Shown in pieces: positions 48,599 through 56,987 of a stretch of DNA of 64,000 nucleotides. Source of the stretch: Pseudomonas sp. NFIX28 (GTDB lineage Bacteria > Pseudomonadota > Gammaproteobacteria > Pseudomonadales > Pseudomonadaceae); NCBI RefSeq assembly GCF_900107395.1, contig NZ_FNPW01000002.1, positions 62,001 through 126,000 on the forward strand, written 5' to 3'. Position 1 is the first letter of the stretch, and each line of letters opens with the position of its first letter. The translations under genes and the position numbers were made by a program. The notes below the pieces were generated by a model, which was not told the DNA's origin, searched no databases, and saw only the letters and a program-made list of their open reading frames with translations.

Positions 48599-48610
48599 GC
48601 CTGTGGATAT

Positions 48611-50941
48611 TCAGTCTGTGAGCAACGGCAATTGCAGGCTGAAAGTCGTCCCCTCACCGACCACGCTGCGGCAGATAATCCGCCCTTCATGCCGGTCGAC
48701 CACCGCCTTGACCATCGACAAGCCAAGCCCCAGGCCTTCGCTGCCGTGGGCCGAGGCAAAGCGCTGGTATTGCATGAACAGCTGCGGCAGATCATCGGCC
48801 GCGATGCCTTTGCCCTGGTCGCTGATATCGCAGGTCAACCAGCCTTCTGTGCAAGCGACCTGCACGCGGACCGTCGAGCCCGACGGGCTGTACTTGATGG
48901 CGTTTTCCAGCAGATTGAACAAGGCCCGGGTCAGCAGGGACTGGTCGGCCAGGACCATGCCTTCGGCATCGTCGTCGAGGTCATGCACCAGCTGGATATT
49001 TTTCAATTGGGCGATGGTCATCGCCTGGTCGAATGCGTCCAGCACCAGCATGGCGAACATGCTCGGCTGGAACTTATAGGCCTCGGACTCGGCCTTCGCC
49101 AGCTGCACGAAGGCTTCGGTGAGCCCCAAGGCGCGGCGCACCTGCAGTTCGATCTGGTTATAGATGCGCGTGTCGCCCGAGCCTTGATGGCGCTGTACAT
49201 CGAGCAACGCCAGGATCGCCGAATGCGGCGCGCGCAGGTCGTGGGACAGGAAGCGCAACAGGGTTGCCCGCTGCTGTTCGGCATCCCGTTCCAGGCTCAG
49301 GTCGGTAAGGCTCAACAGCCAGCCGATGGGGGTCTCGCTGTCGATCGGCAGCAAGGGGGCCAGGTCCACGCGCAGGCTGCGCTGCTCGATATCACGAAAC
49401 TCCAGAGGCTGCAGTTGGGCCAGGGCAGGGCGTTGGCCGTCCTGCAAATCGGGATAGCCCAGGCCGGCCAATTGCTGCACCAGGTCCTCGCCGATCAGCG
49501 CATTGCCAAACACTTCGCGGGCGTTGCGGTTGGCCAGGAGCACGCAGCCGTCCGGATCGCTGATCAGGGTGGCCACCGGTAAATACTCCAGCCCGTCGGC
49601 AATGAACCGGCGGGTGTCGCGGGTGCGGCTCAAGGCCTGCTCCAGGGCCACGATCCGCCCCTGTAACACGTCCCCGGCGGGAGCCTGGGTCCGCCGGCGT
49701 TCGGGCAGCACCTTCGGCTCGCTGTCCAGACGCGCCAGCTCCCAGCCGAAGTAGGCGAGGATCACGCTCAGGCGGCGCCAGTTCCAGATCAGGTAGGCCA
49801 GCAGCATTCCCAACAGGCTGGCCACCGGCGGCCACCACAACCCCAGACGCAACAGCCCGGCCGAACCGAGCAGGGCAACCGCCATGCAGGCCAGGGTCAG
49901 CCACAATGCATGTCGCGGCCGCACCAGCAGCAAGCCCAGCAGGGCCGCCACCAGCAGCACCGACAGCGCGGCTGCCGGCCATTGTCCCAGGGCGACGATC
50001 GTGCGCTGCTGCAACAAGCCGTTGAGCAGGTTGGCCTGGATCTCGATACCGGGGGTGGTGCCGACGCTCGCCGATTGCGGGGTGACGTAACGGTCGCCCA
50101 GGCCCGGGGCAGTGGTGCCGATCAGGATCAGCCTGTCGCGCAACAGCTCCGGCGGGACCTCGCCGCGCAGCACGCTGACATAGGGAACACTGGGGAACCC
50201 GGCATGCGGGCTGATAAAGGGGATGCGTATTTCATTGCTGCGCAGCCAGCCCTGGGTGATCTGTGCGTTGTCCGCGCCGGGCATCGACAGGGCGGTGCCC
50301 GCCGGGTGCGCCTGTTGATAAAGCAGCCAGGCCAATTGCGCCTTGGGCGCCTGCGGTGGGCCTTCGCGCAGGTAGACGCTGCGCACCGTGCCGTCGGTAT
50401 CGGCTTGGGCATTGATATGGCCGACGGCCTTGGCGCACTGATTCAATGGCTGCACCGGTTCGATTTCGCCCAGCGGCTGGCCATAGCGGGCCACGCTTTC
50501 GCGCAGCAGCGGCAGGAACACATTGCCGCCACGGCAGACCGCCTGGGCCAGACGCTGATCGTTCTCGGGAATGCTGTCGGGCTCGCTGAAGATCACGTCG
50601 AACAACACGCCGCGGACCTGGGCCGCCGTCAGCCGATCCAGCAGGTCGGCGTGCAGGGTACGCGGCCATGGCCACTGGCCCAGCTGCTGCAGGCTGTAGT
50701 CGTCGATGGTGATCATCAGCAGGCGTGAATCGACCGGCAGCGGGCTGAGCCGCCGCAGGTTGTCATACAGCAGATTATTCAGCGCCAGCCCTTGGCTCAG
50801 CGACAGCAGTACGGTCAATGGCAGCAGGATCAGGCTGACCCATGCCCATTCCCGCACCAGGCCGCCAAACAATCGCTGGGCTTGCGTCGGTTCCCGGCCT
50901 TCGGGCCGGCGCCAGCGCCTCACCGACAAACCGCCGCGCAC
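48611..50941 (-). CDS. CHASE2-domain sensor histidine kinase
   Basis: A 776-residue membrane kinase. It has one N-terminal membrane segment (about 32-58), a large extracytoplasmic CHASE2 sensor (about 60-310), three closely spaced membrane segments (about 325-400), a PAS-like region (about 450-530), then HisKA with the phospho-acceptor His567 in LLRFLSHDLRAPHSA. The HATPase domain has the N box NLLENAIKYSP, DQGKGIAADD and SEGLGLGLSMVKAV. The GTG start at 50941 directly follows the FecR stop (TAAGTG) without a clear ribosome site; a GTG at 50923 is possible. The cognate regulator is probably at 53635. Confidence 0.88.
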   Translation of the reverse strand: MRGGLSVRRWRRPEGREPTQAQRLFGGLVREWAWVSLILLPLTVLLSLSQGLALNNLLYDNLRRLSPLPVDSRLLMITIDDYSLQQLGQWPWPRTLHADLLDRLTAAQVRGVLFDVIFSEPDSIPENDQRLAQAVCRGGNVFLPLLRESVARYGQPLGEIEPVQPLNQCAKAVGHINAQADTDGTVRSVYLREGPPQAPKAQLAWLLYQQAHPAGTALSMPGADNAQITQGWLRSNEIRIPFISPHAGFPSVPYVSVLRGEVPPELLRDRLILIGTTAPGLGDRYVTPQSASVGTTPGIEIQANLLNGLLQQRTIVALGQWPAAALSVLLVAALLGLLLVRPRHALWLTLACMAVALLGSAGLLRLGLWWPPVASLLGMLLAYLIWNWRRLSVILAYFGWELARLDSEPKVLPERRRTQAPAGDVLQGRIVALEQALSRTRDTRRFIADGLEYLPVATLISDPDGCVLLANRNAREVFGNALIGEDLVQQLAGLGYPDLQDGQRPALAQLQPLEFRDIEQRSLRVDLAPLLPIDSETPIGWLLSLTDLSLERDAEQQRATLLRFLSHDLRAPHSAILALLDVQRHQGSGDTRIYNQIELQVRRALGLTEAFVQLAKAESEAYKFQPSMFAMLVLDAFDQAMTIAQLKNIQLVHDLDDDAEGMVLADQSLLTRALFNLLENAIKYSPSGSTVRVQVACTEGWLTCDISDQGKGIAADDLPQLFMQYQRFASAHGSEGLGLGLSMVKAVVDRHEGRIICRSVVGEGTTFSLQLPLLTD

Positions 50942-51928
50942 TTACTGAACACGCGTGGTCCTGGGGTAATAGAAGATGTCATAGACACCCGTCTCTCCTT
51001 CGAGCCCATGCTCATCGAAAGCAGAAAGGCGGACATGATAGAAAAACGCTTCCAGGCCGCTGAAGTTGACTTCCGGCGTGCTGGAAAACTGTTCCTGCTT
51101 GATATTGAGGAAGGTCTTGTCGGTCGCCACCTGGGCCCGGTAGCGCTTGGCGCCAGGCAAGGGCTTCATGATCAGCTGCCAGACCGGCAGATCACCAGTC
51201 TGGCCCGCCTGGCCCATCAGCTGCGGCGCGGGCAACAGGTCGACCGGCTTCAGCGGGCCTTCTTTCTGGATGCGCAGGCCTTGCCGCCCCATGACCTGGA
51301 CCTCGCCGGGAGCTGGCCCGACCGGTTTATCCACAGGGCGTTTTTTGCCCTTGGTCTTTTTGGGCGTTTCACCGTCCTGGCGATTGACTGCTACCTGGCC
51401 GTTGAGCACTTCCACCAGCGATTGCTGATCGTCGTTGCGCACCCGGAAGTGCGTGCCGCGCACACCCAGCACGCCAATCGGCGTGACGATCTGGAAGCGG
51501 TCGTAATCGCTTGGGCGCTTGATGACATAGGATTCGATCTGCCCCTGCTCGAGCGCGACCTGGGGGATCGCCTGTTCCTCATTCAAGTGCAGGGTGATCT
51601 GCGAACTGGAGGGCAGCACCACCAGCGAGCCATCCCCCAGGGACAGGCTGACAAAGGCCGAAGGCGAGGTCTTCACCCCTTCGAGCTCATCGACGCTCAT
51701 GCCTTCTTCCAGGGGAACCTGGTTGCCCTTGGCATCGAGTTTCCAGGCTTCGCCCGTGAGGTGTTCGACCGTCGCCGGCAGCGGCTGGCCACGGCATTGC
51801 TGGTTGTCATCGATATAGGCAGGGCGCTTGGGCGCTGCAATCGCAGCCTGCACCGTGGAAAAGGCCACTGCGCTGCCGAGAAGAAACGACATAAGCATGG
51901 CCCGGTGGCGGATGTGCAAGGAGGTCAT
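50942..51928 (-). CDS. secreted FecR-domain protein
   Basis: A 328-residue periplasmic protein: signal peptide (about 10-32), then a FecR domain (about 70-185) with LSLGDGSLVVLPSSSQITLH and VLGVRGTHFRVRNDDQQSLVEVLNG, then a Lys/Pro linker and a C-terminal beta domain. Unlike true FecR it has no cytoplasmic antisigma helix. It is cotranscribed with the CHASE2 kinase and may modulate its sensor domain from the periplasm (inference). FecR-CHASE pairs recur in Proteobacteria. An exact DnaA box lies in the coding region (51327-51335). Confidence 0.85.
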   Translation of the reverse strand: MTSLHIRHRAMLMSFLLGSAVAFSTVQAAIAAPKRPAYIDDNQQCRGQPLPATVEHLTGEAWKLDAKGNQVPLEEGMSVDELEGVKTSPSAFVSLSLGDGSLVVLPSSSQITLHLNEEQAIPQVALEQGQIESYVIKRPSDYDRFQIVTPIGVLGVRGTHFRVRNDDQQSLVEVLNGQVAVNRQDGETPKKTKGKKRPVDKPVGPAPGEVQVMGRQGLRIQKEGPLKPVDLLPAPQLMGQAGQTGDLPVWQLIMKPLPGAKRYRAQVATDKTFLNIKQEQFSSTPEVNFSGLEAFFYHVRLSAFDEHGLEGETGVYDIFYYPRTTRVQ

Positions 51929-52126
51929 GGGTTCATTGGTCCCTAGTCGCGCTCTTCTGAAGTCCGTGCCATTAGAACTGCATTGTTAGCGTTCTGACCA
52001 TACCTCTTGAACCAAGGCCGGCCAGGGTCATTCCTTTATGGAACAAACAGCACAACCGCTGGAGAGCGGCTGGGCTGTCTGGTTCCATGCCGGCGGGAAG
52101 CGAACCACCGCATCCCGCCGCTCTGG

Positions 52127-52816
52127 TCAGTCCCGCTCGCTGGAGATCAACCGATAGGCCAGCGCTCCCAGGCCTGCGCCCAGCAGCGGTGCGACCCAGA
52201 ACAGCCACAGCTGGGACACAGCCCATTCGCCTGCAAAGAAGGCGACGGCGGTGCTGCGCGCCGGGTTGACCGAAGTATTGGTGACCGGAATGCTGATCAG
52301 GTGGATCAGGGTCAGCGTCAGGCCAATCGCAATCGGCGCAAAACCGGCGGGCGCGCGCTTGGCGGTGGCGCCCAGGATGATCAGGAGGAACATGGCGGTG
52401 AGCACGACTTCGGCCAACAGCGCGGCGAACATCGAGTAACCGCCTGGGGAATGTTCACCGTAGCCGTTGGCCGCGAAGCCCGCCGAGGCGTCGAACCCGG
52501 CCTTGCCGGAGGCGATCAGGAACAGCACGCCACCCGCGGCGAGTCCGCCGAGGACCTGGGCAACGATGTAGGGCAGCAGCCGGCTACCGGGAAAACGCCC
52601 ACTCAGCCACAGGCCAACCGAGACGGCAGGGTTGAGGTGCGCCCCGGAAATCGGCCCCAATGCATAAGCCATGGTCAGCACGCTCAGGCCGAAGGCCAGG
52701 GCAACCCCCAGGTAACCAATCCCGAACTGCGGAACGCCGGCCGCCAGCACGGCGCTCCCGCATCCGCCCAGGACCAACCAGAACGTACCGAAAAATTCAG
52801 CGCCGAATGTCTTCAT
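52127..52816 (-). CDS. aqpZ: aquaporin Z
   Basis: A 229-residue six-helix water channel. Both pore motifs are present, N62-P-A in [14 protein letters not shown] and N184-P-A in [11 protein letters not shown], with the selectivity arginine R187 and H172, the pattern of a water-selective channel. It lies between the FecR/kinase genes and the response regulator, so an osmotic link to that system is possible. Two GACAC/GTGTC dyads lie upstream. Confidence 0.95.
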   Translation of the reverse strand: MKTFGAEFFGTFWLVLGGCGSAVLAAGVPQFGIGYLGVALAFGLSVLTMAYALGPISGAHLNPAVSVGLWLSGRFPGSRLLPYIVAQVLGGLAAGGVLFLIASGKAGFDASAGFAANGYGEHSPGGYSMFAALLAEVVLTAMFLLIILGATAKRAPAGFAPIAIGLTLTLIHLISIPVTNTSVNPARSTAVAFFAGEWAVSQLWLFWVAPLLGAGLGALAYRLISSERD

Positions 52817-52893
52817 CAGAGGCCTTCACAAATAAGAAATGAGGAGTTGTTTGTTGGCTGGCGGCGCCGTGGGCCCGCACGGGAGAGGAGGGA

Positions 52894-53028
52894 TGACACA
52901 TCCTTGTGTCGAAGCATTACGTCCTGAGGAGGCACTCCCTGTATTCCCCTGTACTGCAAATCGAGGTCAAGCCTCGGTCTGACGCCCGCCAATCCGGCGG
53001 TTGACACTCCCTGTGTCGGAGCACTTCC
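52894..53028. promoter_or_regulatory. two repeated dyads upstream of aqpZ
   Basis: TGACACATCCTTGTGTCGAA (52894) and TGACACTCCCTGTGTCGGAG (53002) are imperfect direct repeats, 108 bases apart. Each has its own inverted repeat (GACACA/TGTGTC; GACAC/GTGTC) and both continue as AGCAYT. They lie in the roughly 300-bp gap 52817-53120 between aqpZ and a small minus-strand gene, and could be operator sites. No gene is seen in the gap. Confidence 0.5.
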
Positions 53029-53120
53029 CAATGCCCCTGTGTGCCACTCAGCGACTACGAATTTACCGGCATGGTGTGGAGACCGGGCCGGTTTGCAATA
53101 TTTGTTCAGATTTGCCCGAG

Positions 53121-53405
53121 CTAGAACACCCAACGCTGCTGCTCCTGATACACCACGGGCTGCGTCATCTGCGGCGCGCTGATCGGTGCGAACCCCTGGG
53201 AGTCGCTGAACCCGCTGGGCGTCGCGGACGGGCTGAAGTAACGCTGCACCGGCAAGGCGTATTCCGAAGACTGCAGCGCAGGCTGCTCTGCGGTCGGCGC
53301 CAGGCTCAGGCAAGCCATGAGCATCAACGTGGAAAATCGCGCCAGGTCTGCTGCCTGGACAACGTTTGTGTAGAGCAACCGCCCCTTCCCCAGGATGTTC
53401 CCCAT
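53121..53405 (-). CDS. small hypothetical protein
   Basis: A 94-residue protein with a hydrophobic stretch (about 24-36: FSTLMLMACLSLA) that could be a late signal or membrane segment, then a Pro/Gln/Ser-rich tail ending EQQRWVF. No known domain is recognised. It is supported by a good ribosome site (AAGGAAAAGGACT before the ATG at 53405) and by its position in its own interval between aqpZ and the regulator. Confidence 0.55.
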   Translation of the reverse strand: MGNILGKGRLLYTNVVQAADLARFSTLMLMACLSLAPTAEQPALQSSEYALPVQRYFSPSATPSGFSDSQGFAPISAPQMTQPVVYQEQQRWVF

Positions 53406-53634
53406 AGTCCTTTTCCTTGCACGTTCGAGCCGGTATCGTTCTGCAACGAATGCAGGCCGGATGGACAGTGCTCCTGTCGGCTACCGGCTATATGACATCA
53501 GCGTACCGAGCAAAGGTATGAACTTGAGCAATTCGCCACAATTGTTCAGATTCGTCCGATCAGCCTAAACTCAGCGCCTGGAAGGCCACCAACAAGGCCA
53601 TCAGCACCTCTCGCGATAAAAGGAACTGCCCCGC

Positions 53635-54351
53635 ATGCGTGTCGCAATACTGGATGACGAACCCGCCGAACTGGCGCGGGTGGAACAGACACTGCGACAG
53701 ATCCCCGGCCCCGGGGAACAGCCATGGACGCTGCACAGCTTCGAGCGCGGCGAGGACTTGCTGCGTCAGCTGCGGCGCGAAACCTTCGACCTGCTGATTC
53801 TCGACTGGCAGCTGCCGGACCTCAGCGGGCTGTCACTGCTGCGCTGGACCCGTGAACACATGGAGGCTCCTCCACCCGCGATCATGCTCACGAGCCGCGA
53901 TGCCGAGAGCGACATCGTCCAGGCGCTCAACACTGGTGCCGACGATTATGTGAGCAAACCCTTCCGCCCTAACGAACTCAAGGCCCGGGTGACCGCCGTG
54001 CTGCGGCGCCACGGCTTGCAGCGATCGGCTGCTGTCGAGGTGCAAACCTTCAACGACCTGGTCTTCGATGACGCCGAGCTGACCGTGACTCGTGCCGGCA
54101 ACCCGATCAGCCTCACCGAGCGCGAATACCGCCTGGCCCGCTGCCTGTTCGCCAATCTGGGTCGCCCTTTATCCCGGGAGTATCTTTACGAGCGCTTCTG
54201 GACCCATGAAGAAATCGTCTCCTCCCGGCCCCTGGACACTCACATCTACCGCTTGCGCAACAAGCTGGGGCTGACCGCGGATCGTGGCTGGCAGCTGCTG
54301 ACCATTTATGGCTATGGCTATCGGTTGGAAAGTGTCGCGGCAGCGGAGTAG
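53635..54351 (+). CDS. OmpR-family response regulator
   Basis: A 238-residue two-component regulator. The receiver has acidic D7/D8, the phospho-acceptor D57 in LLILDWQLPD, and the conserved lysine in YVSKPFRPNEL. The C-terminal winged helix contains LTEREYRLARCLFANLGRPLSREYLYERFW and DTHIYRLRNKLGL. The ATG at 53635 follows AAAGGAAC. It is the only regulator gene near the CHASE2 kinase, so they are likely partners though on opposite strands and separated by aqpZ. A strong terminator follows. Confidence 0.92.
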   Translation: MRVAILDDEPAELARVEQTLRQIPGPGEQPWTLHSFERGEDLLRQLRRETFDLLILDWQLPDLSGLSLLRWTREHMEAPPPAIMLTSRDAESDIVQALNTGADDYVSKPFRPNELKARVTAVLRRHGLQRSAAVEVQTFNDLVFDDAELTVTRAGNPISLTEREYRLARCLFANLGRPLSREYLYERFWTHEEIVSSRPLDTHIYRLRNKLGLTADRGWQLLTIYGYGYRLESVAAAE

Positions 54352-54374
54352 GGCAGCCCTTTCAGCCGGGCAAT

Positions 54375-54410
54375 AAAAAAGGCCAACGCAGAGCGTTGGC
54401 CTTTTTTATT
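54375..54410. terminator. strong bidirectional terminator
   Basis: AAAAAAGGCCAACGC and GCGTTGGCCTTTTTT form a 15-bp stem with loop AGA. It ends the response regulator unit and marks the left edge of the decayed region. Confidence 0.92.
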
Positions 54411-54423
54411 TCGGCGATGCAAC

Positions 54424-54527
54424 CCGGATGTAGGATCACAAAATAGATGACTCGGGAGCCCCAGCAAACGCTGGCAGAAAATCATCTTTTTTGTGAGACC
54501 GCCGGATGGGATTCACAAAATAAATGA
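54424..54527. repeat. imperfect direct repeat pair
   Basis: CCGGATGTAGGATCACAAAA at 54424 and CCGGATGGGATTCACAAAAT at 54502; both continue as TARATGA. They are about 26 bases long and 78 bases apart, consistent with ends or internal repeats of a lost mobile element. Confidence 0.5.
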
Positions 54528-54556
54528 GAAAAGCCTACTCGCCTCACAGAATAGTT

Positions 54557-54572
54557 GGTTCCACGTGGAACA
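54557..54572. other. parS-like ParB site (15/16)
   Basis: GGTTCCACGTGGAACA, one base from the Pseudomonas parS consensus TGTTCCACGTGGAACA. It is in non-coding accessory DNA about 6.6 kb from the perfect copy near gyrB. Confidence 0.82.
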
Positions 54573-55095
54573 TGGGGCACGCCGCGTCATGGGGGCGGAG
54601 ACGCTGCCAGCCAGTAGGCCAATCCCTGTAGCTTAATAAAGGCTCATGTCAGCCACTCCTAGGCAAGGTACGCGGCAGCTTTTTAAAGATGTCACACAAC
54701 TCCGTTCCCCCGTTTTAGCTCAATACGCAGGTAGCGAAGCTCAACGCACTAATCGTCCTCCTGAACGTACTGATCCTTGGCATGGATAGCGCTTGATTCA
54801 GACATAGAGGCTGTGAACGGACACACCCGATTGCACAGCCATCTCCGAGACAGAAGCTACTTTCGATCACTTGTTGACCATCTGCCTTTTTTAGTTCTTC
54901 GGGCTGGCGCAGCTGTTCGTGTGGCACCTCCTACAGGCGCCTCATTGTTTGGCTTGGAGGCTTTAACCTTGGGTAGCTCGAGGGTGTCGTGATTGATGGA
55001 AATCATGTGAGATTCGTTCCCGGAATGAAAATGACGACAGCCCCGGATATCTACTTTCATGCACGACAATTTGCACAAATGGATATTAATCCAGT

Positions 55096-55111
55096 ATGTG
55101 TTTATATACAG
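55096..55111. promoter_or_regulatory. LexA-like box (one mismatch)
   Basis: ATGTGTTTATATACAG differs from CTGT-N8-ACAG only at the first base. Its 15-base core is identical to the perfect LexA box at 6089-6104. It lies about 105 bases before the start of the small membrane protein gene. Confidence 0.6.
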
Positions 55112-55216
55112 TTAAGGCGTAGTGTGCTCACGAGCAAACCCAGCATTATCTGAGCTTCACCGCTTAGTGCAGTGTGTACTTTGGGCGATAATCGATCCGA
55201 TAGATATGAGGTGAGA

Positions 55217-55543
55217 ATGGAAAGTCTACCGAGCATGCTTGGCGTCGTTTTGGGCGTGGCACCAGCATTTATAATCCTAAGTGCAGTGAAAGGCATGCAG
55301 CCTTGGCGCATTTGGACATTGATAGCCGGCCTTGCTTTGGTCGCAAACGCAACACTGATGCTAGGGATGATGACGGATTTTGCGCCTCTTTTTAAAGCTT
55401 TGCAGAGCCAGGGCACTCTGACAGAAGAAGTAGCATCGAACGCCCAACAGCATCTGGCCCTCTGGGTCGTTATGTTTCCGGCGATTGTCGGCGCTATTGG
55501 TGCAAATTATCTCACCGCTTGGTTTCAATCAAAAAAACCATGA
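55217..55543 (+). CDS. small integral membrane protein, unknown
   Basis: A 108-residue protein with three predicted membrane segments (about 8-24, 32-52, 82-100) and a short polar loop (54-78: MTDFAPLFKALQSQGTLTEE). The ATG at 55217 follows GAGGTGAG; the frame is open 45 bases upstream without a ribosome site. I do not recognise the family. A LexA-like box lies upstream, so SOS induction is possible. It is the only gene of the decayed region that looks intact and well initiated, apart from the hydrolase. Confidence 0.65.
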   Translation: MESLPSMLGVVLGVAPAFIILSAVKGMQPWRIWTLIAGLALVANATLMLGMMTDFAPLFKALQSQGTLTEEVASNAQQHLALWVVMFPAIVGAIGANYLTAWFQSKKP

Positions 55544-55681
55544 GCTTTGCCTGTCCAAACCGTGGGATTAGTGCCCAAGAGAGCCTGAATAGCTAGCGTC
55601 AGGTCAGGCTTCGCTAGCATTAAGGCACTCTCCAACCATGGCTTGAATGTCTAGAAACCAGGGGCGATTCAGATGATAGAG

Positions 55682-55908
55682 TTACGTCATTCCGAAAAGC
55701 GTCCCCGTTGACGCCTTCTTCTTGCGAGGCGAACTTTCCTTCTTGGGTTTGGGCACTTCTGCTCCTCGCTTGGTGAGGTCAATACCGATGACCTGTATAT
55801 CCTCAACGTTGGGATAGCGGGGAGCGAGGAACAGCCAATGCTGCTGCAATGCGGAAACAAGTTCGTTGAAAGCTACCCTTTTATTACCAGGAAGTGTCCA
55901 GTGTTGCC
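55682..55908 (-). pseudogene. 3' fragment of an unidentified gene
   Basis: On the minus strand an open frame without a start runs into a TAA at 55682-55684. It reads FNELVSALQQHWLFLAPRYP, then NVEDIQVIGIDLTKRGAEVP, then a Lys-rich tail ending GTLFGM. The composition is protein-like, but I do not recognise the family. It begins where the IS21-like terminal repeats start, so it looks like a gene end cut by an insertion. Confidence 0.45.
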
Positions 55909-55963
55909 GCTGACCGAAAACTGACCCAGTAAAGGCTGTTCTGCCGACTGAAAACTGCCCCAG
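55897..55963. mobile_element. IS21-family terminal repeat remnant
   Basis: CTGACCGAAAACTGACCCAG (55911-55930) and CTGCCGACTGAAAACTGCCC (from 55942) are two copies of the repeat type found in multiple copies at the ends of IS21-family elements. No istA or istB gene remains nearby, so this is a solo end. The rest of the gap 55544-56003 holds the gene fragment just left of it and nothing else I can identify. Confidence 0.55.
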
Positions 55964-56003
55964 GTTCCAATAGCCTCTACACAGAGAGCAGGCGAGTAGC
56001 CCC

Positions 56004-56828
56004 TTATCCCTGCCGCCGAATAAATGCCTCGATCAACTTGCTGACCTCGCCAGGACATTCGAGCCCCGCCAGGTGCGCCGCGCCTTGCATTAGCACGAAT
56101 GACGCCCCCGGAATCACCTGCGCCATAGCACGGGTCTCGGCCACGGGGAAGGTCGCGTCCTCAATGCCGGCCACGACCATCACCGGCGTGCGGACCGTGC
56201 GCAGCAGCGCGTCCTGAGATGGGCGGCGGATCACCACACTTTCCACTGCCCAACGCACCGAGCGGAAGTCGACCCGCGCTAGCGCGGCGCGGACCTGGGC
56301 CACCACCTGGGGCCGGTCGCGGCGACTGGTGGGTCCTAGGAACGCCGCCGTCGCGCTGGTACGCAGCGGCCCGCGGATGCCGCGCAGCAAGCGTCCGAGC
56401 GACACCATCAGCCTGAATTGCAGGCGCTGGGCAGGGCCGCAAGGAGAGGCCGTGCCGTTCATCAGCACGGCCACGCCCACCCGCCCCGGGTAACGCGCGG
56501 CGAAGGTCCCGCCGATCATCGCGCCCCATGAATTGCCGACGTAATGGGCACGATCGATGCCCAGCCCGTCCATGACCTGGACGATGCATTCGGCGCAGGT
56601 AGAAAAGTCGAAATGGCGTGTGAGCGCCGTGCTGCCGCCGTGACCGGGTGGGTCGATCAGCACCACCCGGTAGCGCTCGGCCAACCGCTCCGCCACCCCC
56701 TGCCACATCGTACCGTCCATCAACAGGCTGGGCCAGAACAGGATCGCCGGTCCGTTCCCGCCGACGCGCACGCGCAACTGCCCGAGCACCGTCGGCAGGG
56801 TTCTGTGTTCAAGGCGTTCTTGGTTCAT
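56004..56828 (-). CDS. alpha/beta hydrolase
   Basis: A 274-residue hydrolase. The nucleophile elbow is GNSWGAMIG (G-x-S-x-G), the oxyanion strand VLIDPPGHGGS, with likely acid and base in VAGIEDATFPVAET and QGAAHLAGLECP. There is no signal peptide. The substrate is unknown. The ATG at 56828 follows GAGGGCC; an ATG 12 codons upstream is in frame. It is divergent from the broken flavin oxidoreductase and both seem to have arrived together. Confidence 0.82.
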   Translation of the reverse strand: MNQERLEHRTLPTVLGQLRVRVGGNGPAILFWPSLLMDGTMWQGVAERLAERYRVVLIDPPGHGGSTALTRHFDFSTCAECIVQVMDGLGIDRAHYVGNSWGAMIGGTFAARYPGRVGVAVLMNGTASPCGPAQRLQFRLMVSLGRLLRGIRGPLRTSATAAFLGPTSRRDRPQVVAQVRAALARVDFRSVRWAVESVVIRRPSQDALLRTVRTPVMVVAGIEDATFPVAETRAMAQVIPGASFVLMQGAAHLAGLECPGEVSKLIEAFIRRQG

Positions 56829-56987
56829 GCTAGGCCCTCGGCGCGTATGGAGAGCGTGCAGCATAGGCTGCCGACAGCCCCGACGGAGCGCGTGAATACC
56901 ACCCGATCCGATGGCGAAATGTCGCTTGATCTTAAACCAGGCTTTAAACCTAGGCTTGCGAGAACTTCACCGATCGAGTTCTGTCCC

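Larger units (their letters stand above)
54411..55216. other. 806-bp non-coding accessory DNA
   Basis: No convincing gene. Base composition is clearly more A+T rich than the neighbours. It contains imperfect direct repeats (54424-54450 and 54502-54527), a parS-like site (54557-54572) and a LexA-like box (55096-55111). Short open frames on both strands (54777-54992 plus, 54857-55078 minus) lack ribosome sites and recognisable products. Confidence 0.6.

Noticed and set aside
54857..55078. A 73-residue minus-strand open frame and a 71-residue plus-strand frame opposite it
   Set aside because: They have no ribosome site, no hydrophobic or domain pattern, and they compete with each other in A+T-rich DNA.
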